DNA of 64,000 nt from UBA6170 sp942491385. Lineage in GTDB: Bacteria; Chloroflexota; Anaerolineae; Anaerolineales; Anaerolineaceae. The position numbers and the translations under genes are program-made. Below, piece after piece: positions 53,352 through 63,164 of the stretch; within the stretch, counting starts at the first letter, position 1, and each line of letters begins with the position of its first letter. The notes beneath the pieces were generated by a model. That model worked only from the letters and a program-made list of their open reading frames with translations. It was not told where the DNA came from and did no database searches. The DNA lies in assembly GCA_942491385.1 (NCBI GenBank), contig CALOAF010000006.1, positions 124,001 to 188,000 of the forward strand. The letters are read 5' to 3'.

Positions 53352-54525
53352 ACCTAAAGTAGAAAAATTTGTTGTTCCAATTGGCCCACAACACCCAGCA
53401 CTTAAAGAACCTGGAAATTTTGAATTCACAGTAGATGGCGAGATCGTGACGGATGCAGCTGTTCGGTTGGGATATGTTCATCGAGGTATTGAAAAAGCTT
53501 GTGAAAACAGAAACTATACCCAGGATATGTATTTACTGGAAAGAGTTTGTGGAATTTGTTCTCATGTGCATGCAACTGCATTTGTCCTTGGTGTTGAAAA
53601 GTTGGCCGGCGTACAGGCACCACCTCGTGCTGAAGCTATCCGAGTGCTTGCATCCGAATTGGAACGCATTCACAGTCATTTACTCTGGTTTGGAGTAGCT
53701 GCACACGAAGCAGGGTTTGATACTTTATTTATGTATACATGGCGGGACAGAGAAGTAGTAATGGATATTTTGGAGACCTTGTCCGGCAGTCGAGTGCATT
53801 ACTCTGTTAATGTGCTGGGTGGTGTGAAAATTGATGTGGATGACAACTTATCTGATCTGATCAAAAAAGACATGGACTTTTTGGAAGAGCGAACAGAGTA
53901 TTATATGAAAGTTGTCACAATGGATGATACTTTCATTGGGAGAACCCGAGGGATTGGCACACTCTCGAAAGAACGGGCTGAATTATTAGGCGCTGTTGGT
54001 CCAACAGCGCGTGCCTCGGGTGTGCAGAGGGATATCCGGGTGAATGCTCCTTATTCTGGATACAAAGATTTTCCAGTAAAAATTGTAACGGATGAAACCG
54101 GTGACCTTGAAGCACGTTTTGTTGTTCGGTTGAAAGAATTATATGAATCCTATCGCCTTATCAAAGAAATCCTGGATAAAATTCAACCAGGGGAGATTAC
54201 CACTCGTATGAAAAGGAAAATTCCTGCAGGAGAAGTGATTTCGCGGGTTGAAGCTCCCAGAGGAGAATTGTTCTACTATATCAAAAGTAACGGGACAGAA
54301 ATGCCGGATAGGGTTAAAATCCGCACACCAAGCCTTTGTAATTGGGGAACAATTACAGATGTTGCCGTTGGCCATAAATTGGCTGATATGCCCATGTTAT
54401 TAGTTGGCATTGATCCTTGCTTTTCCTGCAATGATCGAATGGTCGAAATTCGATCAGATTCACAACCATCCCAAATCATGAATTGGGAGGGTCTTAGAAA
54501 ATATGGAATAGAGCATTACCGATGA
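53344..54525 (+). CDS. Group 4 NiFe hydrogenase large (catalytic) subunit
   Basis: 393 residues of the NuoD/HycE fold with all four nickel-binding cysteines: RVCGICSHVH (Cys69, Cys72) and DPCFSCNDRM (Cys359, Cys362). Complex I NuoD lacks these, so this is a true hydrogenase. A tail of 28 residues follows Arg365-Met366, in the place where HycI cuts the HycE precursor, in keeping with the protease gene at the operon end. The start is ATG 53344 behind AAGGAGCAATCC; the frame opens earlier at 53317. Confidence 0.95.
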   Translation: MTEPKVEKFVVPIGPQHPALKEPGNFEFTVDGEIVTDAAVRLGYVHRGIEKACENRNYTQDMYLLERVCGICSHVHATAFVLGVEKLAGVQAPPRAEAIRVLASELERIHSHLLWFGVAAHEAGFDTLFMYTWRDREVVMDILETLSGSRVHYSVNVLGGVKIDVDDNLSDLIKKDMDFLEERTEYYMKVVTMDDTFIGRTRGIGTLSKERAELLGAVGPTARASGVQRDIRVNAPYSGYKDFPVKIVTDETGDLEARFVVRLKELYESYRLIKEILDKIQPGEITTRMKRKIPAGEVISRVEAPRGELFYYIKSNGTEMPDRVKIRTPSLCNWGTITDVAVGHKLADMPMLLVGIDPCFSCNDRMVEIRSDSQPSQIMNWEGLRKYGIEHYR

Positions 54526-55460
54526 ACCTTTCAATACACCCGCTAATATTATTATTGATCTTCCCTGGTGGATTGTTCTTGATGAACATTGGATTATTGT
54601 ATGAATGGGCTGATCGAAAATTGGTTGCCCGTTTTCAAAGCCGTGTGGGGCCGCGTTGGTTCCAACCTCTGGCCGATACAATTAAGTTAATGGCAAAAGA
54701 GGAAATTATTCCTAATGGTGTTCATAAAATCATGTTCCTGGCATTACCTATCATGGCTCTGGCTGGGGCACTCACAGCAGCGTTGTACGTACCAATGTTT
54801 GGGTTTGAAGCGCCTTTTAGTTTTGAAGGAGACTTAGTTGTTGCGCTTTATTTGCTCAGCATGATGACCTTGTGTATTGGACTGGCTGGAGCAAATACAC
54901 TAAGTCGTTTTACCATCATTGGTGCAACTAGAGCATTAACACAAATGTTCTCATATGAAGCACCTTTTTTATTGGCAATGTTAGGACCGGCTATCGCCGC
55001 AGGGACCTGGAATATTGGAAAAATAAACACATTTACAGGTGAAAACATTTGGTTAATTCTGGCGCAACCGATTGGATTTATTATCGCAGTAGTTGGCTTG
55101 ATGGGAAAATTAGAACTTCCTCCTTTTGATGCCCCTGAGGCCGAAACTGAAATTGTAGCAGGGGCATTGACAGAATATTCAGGTCGAGGTCTGGCACTGT
55201 TTCATATCGGAAAAAATGTTGAACTTGTAATCGGATTAACGTTAGTTGTCATCTTTTACCTGGGGGGCATCGCGAATCCTTTAGAATTTATTCTGAAATC
55301 TGCGGGATTATTACTGGTTGTTACTGCTTTACAATCCATGTTTGCTCGCTTGCGAATTGATCAAACAGTTGGTTTGTGGTGGAGATTAGGGGCGTTAATG
55401 GGATTATTACAATTACTGGCTATCATATTTGGTAAATATTTAGGAGAAATCCTAAGGTAA
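54522..55460 (+). CDS. Hydrogenase membrane subunit, NuoH/HycD-like
   Basis: 312 residues, about eight helices: GLLYEWADRKLVARFQSRVGPRW is the ERK-type loop at the interface, FTIIGATRALTQMFSYEAPFLL and PFDAPEAETEIVAGALTEYSG follow the conserved acidic loop. Anchors the catalytic arm to the membrane. Overlaps the large subunit gene by four bases. Confidence 0.94.
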   Translation: MNLSIHPLILLLIFPGGLFLMNIGLLYEWADRKLVARFQSRVGPRWFQPLADTIKLMAKEEIIPNGVHKIMFLALPIMALAGALTAALYVPMFGFEAPFSFEGDLVVALYLLSMMTLCIGLAGANTLSRFTIIGATRALTQMFSYEAPFLLAMLGPAIAAGTWNIGKINTFTGENIWLILAQPIGFIIAVVGLMGKLELPPFDAPEAETEIVAGALTEYSGRGLALFHIGKNVELVIGLTLVVIFYLGGIANPLEFILKSAGLLLVVTALQSMFARLRIDQTVGLWWRLGALMGLLQLLAIIFGKYLGEILR

Positions 55461-55475
55461 GGTATTAGGTGAAAA

Positions 55476-55901
55476 ATGGCTATCGGTGTCTTATTTGGTG
55501 ATCTAATCAAGTCTTTATTTTCAAAACCAGTTACACAAAATTATCCATTTACAAAAACATTAGCACCAGAGCGGTTAAGAGGGAAGCTGGTTTATGATCC
55601 GGAAAAGTGCGTTGGATGTATGTTGTGTGTGAAGGATTGTCCATCCAATGCAATTGAATTGATTACTGTCGATAAGATTAATAAACGATTTGTTATGCGT
55701 TATCATTCGGATCGATGTGTTTATTGTTCTCAATGTGTACAAAATTGTAGATTTAATTGTATAAATATGTCCAACTCGGATTGGGAAATGGCTTCTACCT
55801 CCAAGGAGGCTTTCGAGGTGTATTACGGAAGGGATGAAGATATTGCTCTCTTACTTGAACAAGCAGCTCAACCAGGAATTGACGAACCACCTTGCGAGTA
55901 A
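55476..55901 (+). CDS. Hydrogenase ferredoxin-like subunit with two [4Fe-4S] clusters (NuoI/HycF-like)
   Basis: 141 residues. Two cluster motifs CVGCMLCVKDCPSNAI and CVYCSQCVQNCRFNCI. It is the likely entry/exit point for electrons from soluble ferredoxin. A C-terminal stretch beyond the clusters is acidic. Overlaps the following protease gene. Confidence 0.95.
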   Translation: MAIGVLFGDLIKSLFSKPVTQNYPFTKTLAPERLRGKLVYDPEKCVGCMLCVKDCPSNAIELITVDKINKRFVMRYHSDRCVYCSQCVQNCRFNCINMSNSDWEMASTSKEAFEVYYGRDEDIALLLEQAAQPGIDEPPCE

Positions 55902-56367
55902 AAAGCAAATACCCCGTTTGACCATTATGGGTATTGGAAATGAATTAAATGGAGATGATGCAGCTGGCATTCTTATTGTCAGGAATTTAAAAAATAAGCT
56001 ACCAAAATGTGACCAGATTCAATTGATTGAAGGTTCGATCGCCCCTGAGAATTACTCAGGGGTCATCCGAAGATTTAATCCTGATTGGATTTGGCTAATC
56101 GATGCGGCTGCATTCGGTGAACGACCTGGAAATGTGCAACTGTTTGATAGTTCGATGATAAAAACGGTTGCAGCGAACACTCATCGTTTGTCACCTGATT
56201 TATTGATTTCTTTTTTACAGATTGATTCAACTGCCCTGGGATTTCTACTCGGCATTGAGCCAGCTGTGATTGACCCATTTTCAGAAATTTCTCCCGCGAT
56301 TAAGAAATCGGTACGAGATACTTCAAAATTTTTATTGCGCTGGTTACAAAAAACCTATAATATTTAA
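55834..56367 (+). CDS. Hydrogenase maturation protease (HycI/HyaD family)
   Basis: Trims the C-terminal tail of the large subunit after nickel insertion. TIMGIGNELNGDDAAGILIVRNL contains the metal-binding Glu, LIDAAAFGERPGN the second acidic site and ANTHRLSPD the His. The 177-residue reading uses ATG 55834, which overlaps the previous gene by 68 bases; the N-terminal 30 residues are unusual and a later start near 55879-55927 is possible. Confidence 0.87.
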   Translation: MKILLSYLNKQLNQELTNHLASKKQIPRLTIMGIGNELNGDDAAGILIVRNLKNKLPKCDQIQLIEGSIAPENYSGVIRRFNPDWIWLIDAAAFGERPGNVQLFDSSMIKTVAANTHRLSPDLLISFLQIDSTALGFLLGIEPAVIDPFSEISPAIKKSVRDTSKFLLRWLQKTYNI

Positions 56368-56369
56368 TA

Positions 56370-58364
56370 ATGCGAAAGAAAAATACAAGTGTCACTGCCA
56401 TCATCGCTTTTAGCTGGTTTTTCCTAATTATTATTGGTTATTATGTTACTCATAAACCAATCAATCCATTCCAAACACCTTCACTCGTCACGCATAGTTG
56501 GACGATCTTCCTGAGTATTTGGTTTATGTCTCTGGCCGGTGGTTTGGGTCGCACGTTGTTTGCCTTTAAAAACCACGATCCCTGGACGAGATCATATTTA
56601 CAGGCTGGCATCGGAATTGGAATTTTCTCGATTTTCATTCTGCTCATGGGTTCAATATGGACGGTGAAACCGCTAATATTTTTAGGAATTTTACTCATCC
56701 TGAGTTTGATCTTATTCAGACATAGTTGGGCCTGGATCAAGGATATTTTCAGGAAAAAACTAGAAACTGATCAAAAAATTAATCAGGGGACGATCATTAT
56801 CATCATATTATTGGGGTTAATTTTTCTATCCCAATTTCTGGTGGCATTAGTACCAGCTACGAGGTATGACGCTCTAAATTATCATTTGACCTTGCCTAAA
56901 ACTTACCTCTTACAGGAAAAGATTAGTGATATTCCATGGTTGGTTATGTCTGGCATGCCTCAAGTATCGGAGATGATCTATACTTTTTTGATGGGGTTAG
57001 GTGGTGAGTCATCTGTGTTGGTGTTTAATGTCTTGATTGGTGTGCTAATAACACTGGGATTGGTTGGTTTTCTGCGGAGAAAAGTGGGGCAGGAAAGTGC
57101 CTGGGTTGCCCCTGCCAGCCTTTTTTGCGGATACACCTTTGCTTCAGCGCTATCCTGGGGATATGTGGATATAATGTCAGCTTTTTTTGGGCTGGGTGTT
57201 GTCCTGTTATTGGACGACTACCGCAGGTCAGGAGATATGAAAACAATATTTCTGGCTGGGGTTTTCAGTGGGCTGGCTTTTGGCTGTAAGTATCCGGCTG
57301 GAGTGATTTTTTTAGCTGCATTATTTTCTCTCATTATATTTTTTATTAAGGATAAGACCAAGCAATGGATGAATGCACTTGGTTTATTTTGTTTTGGCGC
57401 AGCTTTGTTGGCGTTTCCATGGTTGATAAAGAATCTGATTTTTACTGGAAATCCGATCTATCCTTTCTTTTTTGAAGCCGGATCGATGAATCAGATGCGT
57501 TTAGATGTATATCAAGGTATGCAGCCATACGGCGACCTGTTAGATTTGTTTTTACTCCCCATTCGGGCAACGATTATGGGTGTAGATGGTACGCATGGCT
57601 ATAGCGTATCGAATGGCCCATTATTGTTGGGTTTGGGAATAATTGCCTTTTTAGGCTGGGAAGAAAAAAAAGAAGAGCATAAAACCTCCATTGTCAACTG
57701 CGGCTTAATTACATTATTTGGGTTAATGATTTGGGCGATAGGAAATCAATTTTCTGGTTTTCTAATTCAAACCAGGTTCTATTTTGTACTGTTTCCTGCT
57801 TTTGCAATTTTAACCGGATTTGGATATTTTCAGATCAAACAATATCGTCTGGGTCAGGTACGCATCGGACGATTAGTGAGTGTTTTCATCATCATCGTAC
57901 TGGCATTTAATGCTTATCAATTGATTTCGGAAATGGTGGAAAAAGATGTTTTACCTAACGTTTTTGGATACTTATCCAATCAGGAATATTTGGAAAGGAA
58001 TCTAGGCTGGTATGCCAAAGCCATTCAAGAAGTTGAATTACTGGCAAATGATGAGAAAGTTTTGATGCTCTATGAACCGCGCGGGTTTGGATGTATTCCA
58101 CAATGTGATCCGGATGAAATTTTGGATCATTGGAAAGTTGCATTTCATGAATTTGATTCAGAAGGGGATATTTTAACCTCCTGGAAGAACACGGGGTATA
58201 CACACATTCTTGTATACAAAAAAGGTATGGAATTTTTGCGTGAATATGAAGATCCACATCATCCTCCTCTGGAATTGGATGCTTTAGATAAACTAACCAC
58301 CGACCTGGATATGGTCGCTAATTATGGGGATTGGTATAAATTGTATAGTCTAATAAGTAACTAA
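56370..58364 (+). CDS. Polytopic membrane protein, GT-C glycosyltransferase-like
   Basis: 664 residues with about 12 hydrophobic segments and a soluble C-terminal tail of about 90 residues. PATRYDALNYHLTLPKTYL after the third helix resembles the catalytic acidic loop of GT-C (PMT/ArnT-type) enzymes that use polyprenyl-linked sugars, but this is a weak assignment; could be another polytopic protein. It starts two bases after the protease gene and may ride on the hydrogenase transcript; it converges with the next gene. Confidence 0.55.
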   Translation: MRKKNTSVTAIIAFSWFFLIIIGYYVTHKPINPFQTPSLVTHSWTIFLSIWFMSLAGGLGRTLFAFKNHDPWTRSYLQAGIGIGIFSIFILLMGSIWTVKPLIFLGILLILSLILFRHSWAWIKDIFRKKLETDQKINQGTIIIIILLGLIFLSQFLVALVPATRYDALNYHLTLPKTYLLQEKISDIPWLVMSGMPQVSEMIYTFLMGLGGESSVLVFNVLIGVLITLGLVGFLRRKVGQESAWVAPASLFCGYTFASALSWGYVDIMSAFFGLGVVLLLDDYRRSGDMKTIFLAGVFSGLAFGCKYPAGVIFLAALFSLIIFFIKDKTKQWMNALGLFCFGAALLAFPWLIKNLIFTGNPIYPFFFEAGSMNQMRLDVYQGMQPYGDLLDLFLLPIRATIMGVDGTHGYSVSNGPLLLGLGIIAFLGWEEKKEEHKTSIVNCGLITLFGLMIWAIGNQFSGFLIQTRFYFVLFPAFAILTGFGYFQIKQYRLGQVRIGRLVSVFIIIVLAFNAYQLISEMVEKDVLPNVFGYLSNQEYLERNLGWYAKAIQEVELLANDEKVLMLYEPRGFGCIPQCDPDEILDHWKVAFHEFDSEGDILTSWKNTGYTHILVYKKGMEFLREYEDPHHPPLELDALDKLTTDLDMVANYGDWYKLYSLISN

Positions 58365-59257
58365 TCTGATGAAATTTCTAGCGTCTCATTCGCGAGGATC
58401 TCCAAGACGGAAATGATGGCTGAGTTATCCAGATTGCCAAGATTATTTTGTAACATACTCTGATATAACTGCTGGTCAATTGCACAGGATGGCAAAGGAA
58501 TTCCGTATTCTTTGGCAGTTTCCATCACAATATTGAGATCTTTTGATTGCATAGAAGCTTTGAACCCTGGTTGCCGGTTGCCGTTGAATAGTCGTGGCGG
58601 TTTCACATCCAATGACCAACATTGGGCCGCACCACCTCGAATAGCGTCAACAACCTTCATGGGATCTGCCCCTGCTTTCTGAGCAAATATCAGCAGTTCT
58701 CCCATAGCTACCATTTGTGCTGCCACCATGATTTGATTGGCGGCCTTGGCAATTTGACCTGAACCAGCAGCGCCAATATGGGTAATTGTTTTTCCCATCA
58801 CTTCGAAAATTGGGCGAACTTTTTCCAGCGCTTCTTCGGGTCCACCGACCATAATGGTGAGAGTGCCGTGAATCGCTCCAATATCACCACCAGAAACTGG
58901 TGCATCCAACGCCAGGATACCTTTTTTAGCCAGAGAATTAGCGATGGTGCGGGCAACCGTTGGTTTAATCGTCGAATTATCAACAAATATCAGTCCAGGT
59001 TTTCCGCCAACCATAATAGAGTTCTCTCCAAACACGATATTTTCCACATCTGTAGAGTCAGGCAGGTTTGTGAAGACAATATCAACCTGTGAGGCCACTT
59101 CTGCTGGAGAAAACGCTTCTATAGCACCTTCTTGAACCAACTCCTGCACTTTTTCTCTACTGCGGTTGTGAACAACAAGAGGATATCCAGCTTTTAAAAT
59201 ATTTCGCGCGATTGGTTTCCCCATTAATCCCAATCCAATATAACCAACTTTGAGCAT
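58361..59257 (-). CDS. Beta-hydroxyacid dehydrogenase (3-hydroxyisobutyrate / tartronate semialdehyde reductase family)
   Basis: 298 residues. NAD(P)-binding VGYIGLGLMGKPIARN at the N-terminus; ALDAPVSGGDIGAIHGTLTIMVGG substrate loop and GSGQIAKAANQIMV with the catalytic Lys (family Lys171). Reduces or oxidises a small beta-hydroxyacid; the substrate cannot be read. ATG 59257 follows CAGGAGAAATA; an upstream in-frame start at 59290 is less likely. Confidence 0.9.
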   Translation of the reverse strand: MLKVGYIGLGLMGKPIARNILKAGYPLVVHNRSREKVQELVQEGAIEAFSPAEVASQVDIVFTNLPDSTDVENIVFGENSIMVGGKPGLIFVDNSTIKPTVARTIANSLAKKGILALDAPVSGGDIGAIHGTLTIMVGGPEEALEKVRPIFEVMGKTITHIGAAGSGQIAKAANQIMVAAQMVAMGELLIFAQKAGADPMKVVDAIRGGAAQCWSLDVKPPRLFNGNRQPGFKASMQSKDLNIVMETAKEYGIPLPSCAIDQQLYQSMLQNNLGNLDNSAIISVLEILANETLEISSD

Positions 59258-59306
59258 TATTTCTCCTGATATTGGTGATTTATTAAGCAATAATTTTGAT
59301 TAAACC

Positions 59307-59332
59307 GTACAAAACTTGTCAGATAATTGTAC
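59307..59332. promoter_or_regulatory. Inverted repeat GTACAA/TTGTAC before the nucleoside phosphorylase gene
   Basis: Two 6-base arms 14 bases apart with a promoter-like AT-rich centre, 59 bases upstream of the ATG at 59391. Short arms; could be chance. Confidence 0.25.
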
Positions 59333-59390
59333 AATAAGAACGCCACTTATCAGTAGATAAATTTTCAATCGTAGCACCGGGAGGTTACAG

Positions 59391-60134
59391 ATGTCGGAAA
59401 TTCAATATCATATTCGGGTTGGTGAAGATGATGTAGGCAAGTATGTTTTATTGCCGGGTGACCCTGGCAGATGTGAGTCGATTGCCAATTACTTTGATGA
59501 ACCAAAATTTGTTTCTTTTAACCGAGAACATAAAGTGTACACTGGTTTTTTGGGGGGTGAAAAGGTTTCTGTTGTGTCAACTGGAATGGGCTGTCCTTCG
59601 ACAGCCATCGCAGTAGAGGAATTGGTGAAGATAGGATGTCATACATTTATTCGGGTAGGTACCTCTGGAGCGATGCAGCCGCATATGGAAGTTGGTGATA
59701 TCGCTATCATCAATGCTGCCATTCGGGATGAAGGAACAAGCAGACAATATTTGCCTATTGAATACCCTGCCATCGCAGATTTGGACGTGATGAATGCCCT
59801 GGTACAGGCTTCGAAAAAATTGAAATACACTCATTTTGTTGGCGTATCGCATACTAAAGATTCTTTTTATAGTGAAGTGGAACCAGACCGAATGCCCATG
59901 GCTTCATTCCTGAAAGATCGTTGGAATCAATGGGTTGCTGGCGGTGCAATCTGTTCAGAAATGGAAGCATCCATCGTTTATATATTGGCAGGAATTTATC
60001 GTAAACGGGCTGGGGCTGTCACCATGATCATTGGTAGTGATATGGATACAATTTCAAAAAAACATGACCCTGACGGTATGATTCGGGTGGCAATAGAAGC
60101 CCTACGAATTTTGATAGAAAAAGACATAGCATAA
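59391..60134 (+). CDS. udp: Uridine phosphorylase-type nucleoside phosphorylase
   Basis: Reversible phosphorolysis of nucleosides. The 247-residue NP-I fold shows VLLPGDPGRCESIA, FIRVGTSGAMQP and EMEASIVYILAG. The LxPGDP loop and SEMEASI fit uridine phosphorylase; purine nucleoside phosphorylase is the alternative. GGGAGG precedes the ATG. Feeds pentose phosphate and free base; pairs logically with the molybdenum hydroxylase and SAM/adenosine salvage genes. Confidence 0.85.
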   Translation: MSEIQYHIRVGEDDVGKYVLLPGDPGRCESIANYFDEPKFVSFNREHKVYTGFLGGEKVSVVSTGMGCPSTAIAVEELVKIGCHTFIRVGTSGAMQPHMEVGDIAIINAAIRDEGTSRQYLPIEYPAIADLDVMNALVQASKKLKYTHFVGVSHTKDSFYSEVEPDRMPMASFLKDRWNQWVAGGAICSEMEASIVYILAGIYRKRAGAVTMIIGSDMDTISKKHDPDGMIRVAIEALRILIEKDIA

Positions 60135-60141
60135 TCAGGTT

Positions 60142-60178
60142 AAGAAAATCCCCTCTGTTTTTTGGAGGGGATTTTCTT
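60142..60178. terminator. Bidirectional terminator between udp and valS
   Basis: AAGAAAATCCCCTC and GAGGGGATTTTCTT around a T-rich loop, placed between converging genes. The stem is 14 bp. Confidence 0.88.
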
Positions 60179-60180
60179 AT

Positions 60181-62880
60181 TTACGTGAGGTTTTCTAGTT
60201 GTTCCCTTAATTTGGCCTCTGTTTCCAGGAACTGGCTCAATTTCTCTTTTTCTTTCTGAACCACAATAGGAGGTGCTTTCTCTGCAAAAGGAGAATTTAA
60301 AAGGTTCTTAAGCCGCGTAATCTGACTTTGTATCTCGGAGATTTCTTTATTGATCCTCTCTTTTTCTGCATTCACATCGATAAAATCATCCAGCGGCAGG
60401 AATACTTCAATCCCAGATAGCACTACCGTTGTCTGGTTGATTGGTTTTTCATCTAAAACCTGGAAATTCCTGGTTTCATTTTTGTCCAGATTTGCGAGGG
60501 CAATAATTGTATTTTCCTGATCAGACATGATCTCATATTTTTCTCCTGCTACAATCGTGGCGGGGATTTTCTTTGAAGGTGGAATCTTTTTTTCAGCTCG
60601 GATATTTCTGATACTGCGAACAATTTCCTGAATGATATTGAAGTTTTTGATTTTCTCATCTTCCCAACCTTCAATATCCTGGGCTTCAGGCCATCTGGCA
60701 ATAATTAGTGCCTCTTCCCATCCAGATTTCGGGGAAAATTGGTCAGATTTCTCCTGACAGGCAGATTTAAGATGTCCCCACAATTCCTCCGTTACATAAG
60801 GAGTGAATGGGTGCAAAAGTCGCAAACAATTATCCAATACTTTAATCAATGTTTGGACGGTGTAAAAAGCACGATCAGGGCTTTCAGTAATTTGAATTTT
60901 CGCAATTTCCAGATACCAATCTGCAAACTCACTCCAGAAGAAATCGTAGATCTGACGACCTGCTTCGCCATATTGGTGGTTACTGAATAACCGCTCCACA
61001 TCGCGAATTAATTGATTCATCCTCGCCCAAATCCAGGAATCTGCTAATGTCCATTCTGGGGGTTTGGAGGGTTTATCAGGAGATTTCTCCAGATTGCCAA
61101 GGACAAATCGTCCAGCATTCCAAACTTTATTGGCGAAATTGCGATTGGCTTCCACCTTTTTGATGGAGATATTGGTATCGTTTCCAGGGGTTGATCCTAC
61201 CAGCACGGTGAACCGCAATGCATCTGTACCCATTTCATCCATCACTTCCAATGGATCAATGGAGTTACCCTTGGTTTTGCTCATTTTCACACCGTTCTCA
61301 TCGCGGATGATGCCATGCAAATAAACGGTTTCAAAAGGCGCATGATCAGTAAATTCCAATCCAAACATAATCATTCGGGCAACCCAAAAGAAAAGGATGT
61401 CATAACCTGTTTCCATCATTGTCGTTGGGTAAAAGTAATTTAAGTCCGGTGTCTTATCAGGCCATCCTAATGTTGAAAATGGCCATAGTCCTGAGCTAAA
61501 CCAGGTATCCAAGACATCCTCATCCTGATAAATATTGGTGCTGAGGCATTTTTCACATTGATCGGGATCTTCCCGGCTGACGGTAATATGGTTACAGTCT
61601 GAGCAATACCAAACCGGAATACGATGTCCCCACCATAATTGCCGGCTGATACACCAATCCTGGATGTTTTCAAGCCAATTATTGTAAATTTTGCTGAACC
61701 GTTCAGGAATGATGTTAATTTGGCCGTTGTGAACAGCCTCCAAACCTCTTTCAGCGAGTGGTTTCATGTTCACAAACCATTGTGTAGAGATCATTGGCTC
61801 AATGATTTCTCCACCGCGTTCTGATCTTGGCACCATGTGTGTGTAGGGCTGTGCTTTTATCACCAGGTTGGCGGCTTGCATATCCTTCCAGATTGCTTTT
61901 CGGCATTCAAATCGATCCATACCAAGATATGGCCCACCGTTTTCATTGATGATTGCGTTTTTATCCAGAATGCTGATGAATTCCAGTTGGTGACGTTTAC
62001 CGATATCATAGTCATTTGGGTCGTGCGCAGGCGTTATTTTTAAAGAGCCTGTTCCAAATTCCCGATCAACATATTCATCTGCAATAACAAGAATTTCTCT
62101 ATTTAAGATGGGAACCAGCACTTTTCTACCGATAAATTTTTGGTAGCGTTCATCTTCTGGATGGACAGCCACAGCCGTATCCCCAAGAATAGTTTCTGGT
62201 CGGGTCGTCGCTACAGGGATGAATTCTTCACTTTCATCTGCCAGCCTGTATTTGAAGTAATAAAGAAAACCAGGCTCTTCCACGTATTCCACTTCCAGAT
62301 CAGAAACGGCTGTTTTCAAACGTGGTGACCAATTGATCATCCTGGGACCACGATAGATCAATCCTTTTTCATATAAACGCACAAAAGCTTCGCGAACGGA
62401 CTTGGAAAGACCCTCGTCTAGTGTAAATCGTTCACGTTCCCAATCACAGGAAGCTCCCAAGCGGCGGATTTGCTGAGTGATGCGGCTGCCATATTTATGC
62501 TTCCATGCCCAAATTTCTGCTTCAAATTTCTCTCGTCCTAATTCTTCCCTTGACGAGCCTTGTTCTTCCAGCATTTTCTCAACCATCAGCTGCGTAGCGA
62601 TGCCTGCATGGTCCGTACCAGGAACCCACAAGGTTGGAATCCCTTTCATACGATGGTAGCGGATCATCAAGTCTTCCATGGCAACAAATAAGGCATGCCC
62701 CAGATGCAAAGCTCCGGTTACATTCGGAGGAGGAATTGAGATCACATACGGTTTACTAGATGGATCAAAATTGGCAGATTTGGGGTCATTGGAGGGTTTA
62801 AAAAAGCCTTCCTTTTCCCACCAGCCATATAATTTTTCTTCCACATTTGAAAATTCATAGGCTTTTGGTAGTTCTTTCAT
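60181..62880 (-). CDS. valS: Valyl-tRNA synthetase
   Basis: Charges tRNA-Val. 899 residues in the usual order: class I signature PPPNVTGALHLGHA, editing domain with TTRPETILGDTAVAV, KMSKTKGNSIDP, anticodon-binding domain, and a C-terminal coiled coil (VNAEKERINKEISEIQSQI). Controlled by the T-box upstream. AGGAGAATTGA precedes the ATG. Confidence 0.97.
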   Translation of the reverse strand: MKELPKAYEFSNVEEKLYGWWEKEGFFKPSNDPKSANFDPSSKPYVISIPPPNVTGALHLGHALFVAMEDLMIRYHRMKGIPTLWVPGTDHAGIATQLMVEKMLEEQGSSREELGREKFEAEIWAWKHKYGSRITQQIRRLGASCDWERERFTLDEGLSKSVREAFVRLYEKGLIYRGPRMINWSPRLKTAVSDLEVEYVEEPGFLYYFKYRLADESEEFIPVATTRPETILGDTAVAVHPEDERYQKFIGRKVLVPILNREILVIADEYVDREFGTGSLKITPAHDPNDYDIGKRHQLEFISILDKNAIINENGGPYLGMDRFECRKAIWKDMQAANLVIKAQPYTHMVPRSERGGEIIEPMISTQWFVNMKPLAERGLEAVHNGQINIIPERFSKIYNNWLENIQDWCISRQLWWGHRIPVWYCSDCNHITVSREDPDQCEKCLSTNIYQDEDVLDTWFSSGLWPFSTLGWPDKTPDLNYFYPTTMMETGYDILFFWVARMIMFGLEFTDHAPFETVYLHGIIRDENGVKMSKTKGNSIDPLEVMDEMGTDALRFTVLVGSTPGNDTNISIKKVEANRNFANKVWNAGRFVLGNLEKSPDKPSKPPEWTLADSWIWARMNQLIRDVERLFSNHQYGEAGRQIYDFFWSEFADWYLEIAKIQITESPDRAFYTVQTLIKVLDNCLRLLHPFTPYVTEELWGHLKSACQEKSDQFSPKSGWEEALIIARWPEAQDIEGWEDEKIKNFNIIQEIVRSIRNIRAEKKIPPSKKIPATIVAGEKYEIMSDQENTIIALANLDKNETRNFQVLDEKPINQTTVVLSGIEVFLPLDDFIDVNAEKERINKEISEIQSQITRLKNLLNSPFAEKAPPIVVQKEKEKLSQFLETEAKLREQLENLT

Positions 62881-62911
62881 TCAATTCTCCTGACTGATAA
62901 ATGATCAAAAA

Positions 62912-63158
62912 ATAAAAAAACACGCTGCCTCATTGAGGACGAAAGCGTGTTTCTTCCGTGGTACCACCTCGATTCGTCAAGATAATTGACGCACTTGTCA
63001 TAGCGATAACGGGCTGCTCCGTGCTGTTCTACTTTCCATTCGAATTTCTTCAGCATAGACCCCAGACGACTTCGGTGGTAGTTTCCCGTAGAGGCTTTCA
63101 GCCGCTGACCTCATTTTCTGTCGGTTCTTTGCCATCCTACTACTTCAGGGCGATTGTT
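62912..63158 (-). ncRNA. T-box riboswitch leader of valS
   Basis: On the minus strand a leader of about 245 bases from the promoter ends with AGGTGGTACCACGG (62956-62969), the T-box sequence that pairs with the uncharged tRNA-Val acceptor end as an antiterminator. It is followed by the competing terminator: AACACGC and GCGTGTT arms (62919-62925, 62945-62951) with a T run at 62912-62918. Uncharged tRNA-Val should promote readthrough into valS. The specifier loop (a GUN codon in Stem I) was not identified with certainty. Confidence 0.9.
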
Positions 63159-63164
63159 GAAAAG

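Noticed and set aside
52319..55901. Respiratory complex I (nuo) instead of hydrogenase
   Set aside because: The large subunit keeps both CxxC nickel-binding pairs, and a maturation protease is encoded at the end; NADH-module genes nuoEFG are absent.
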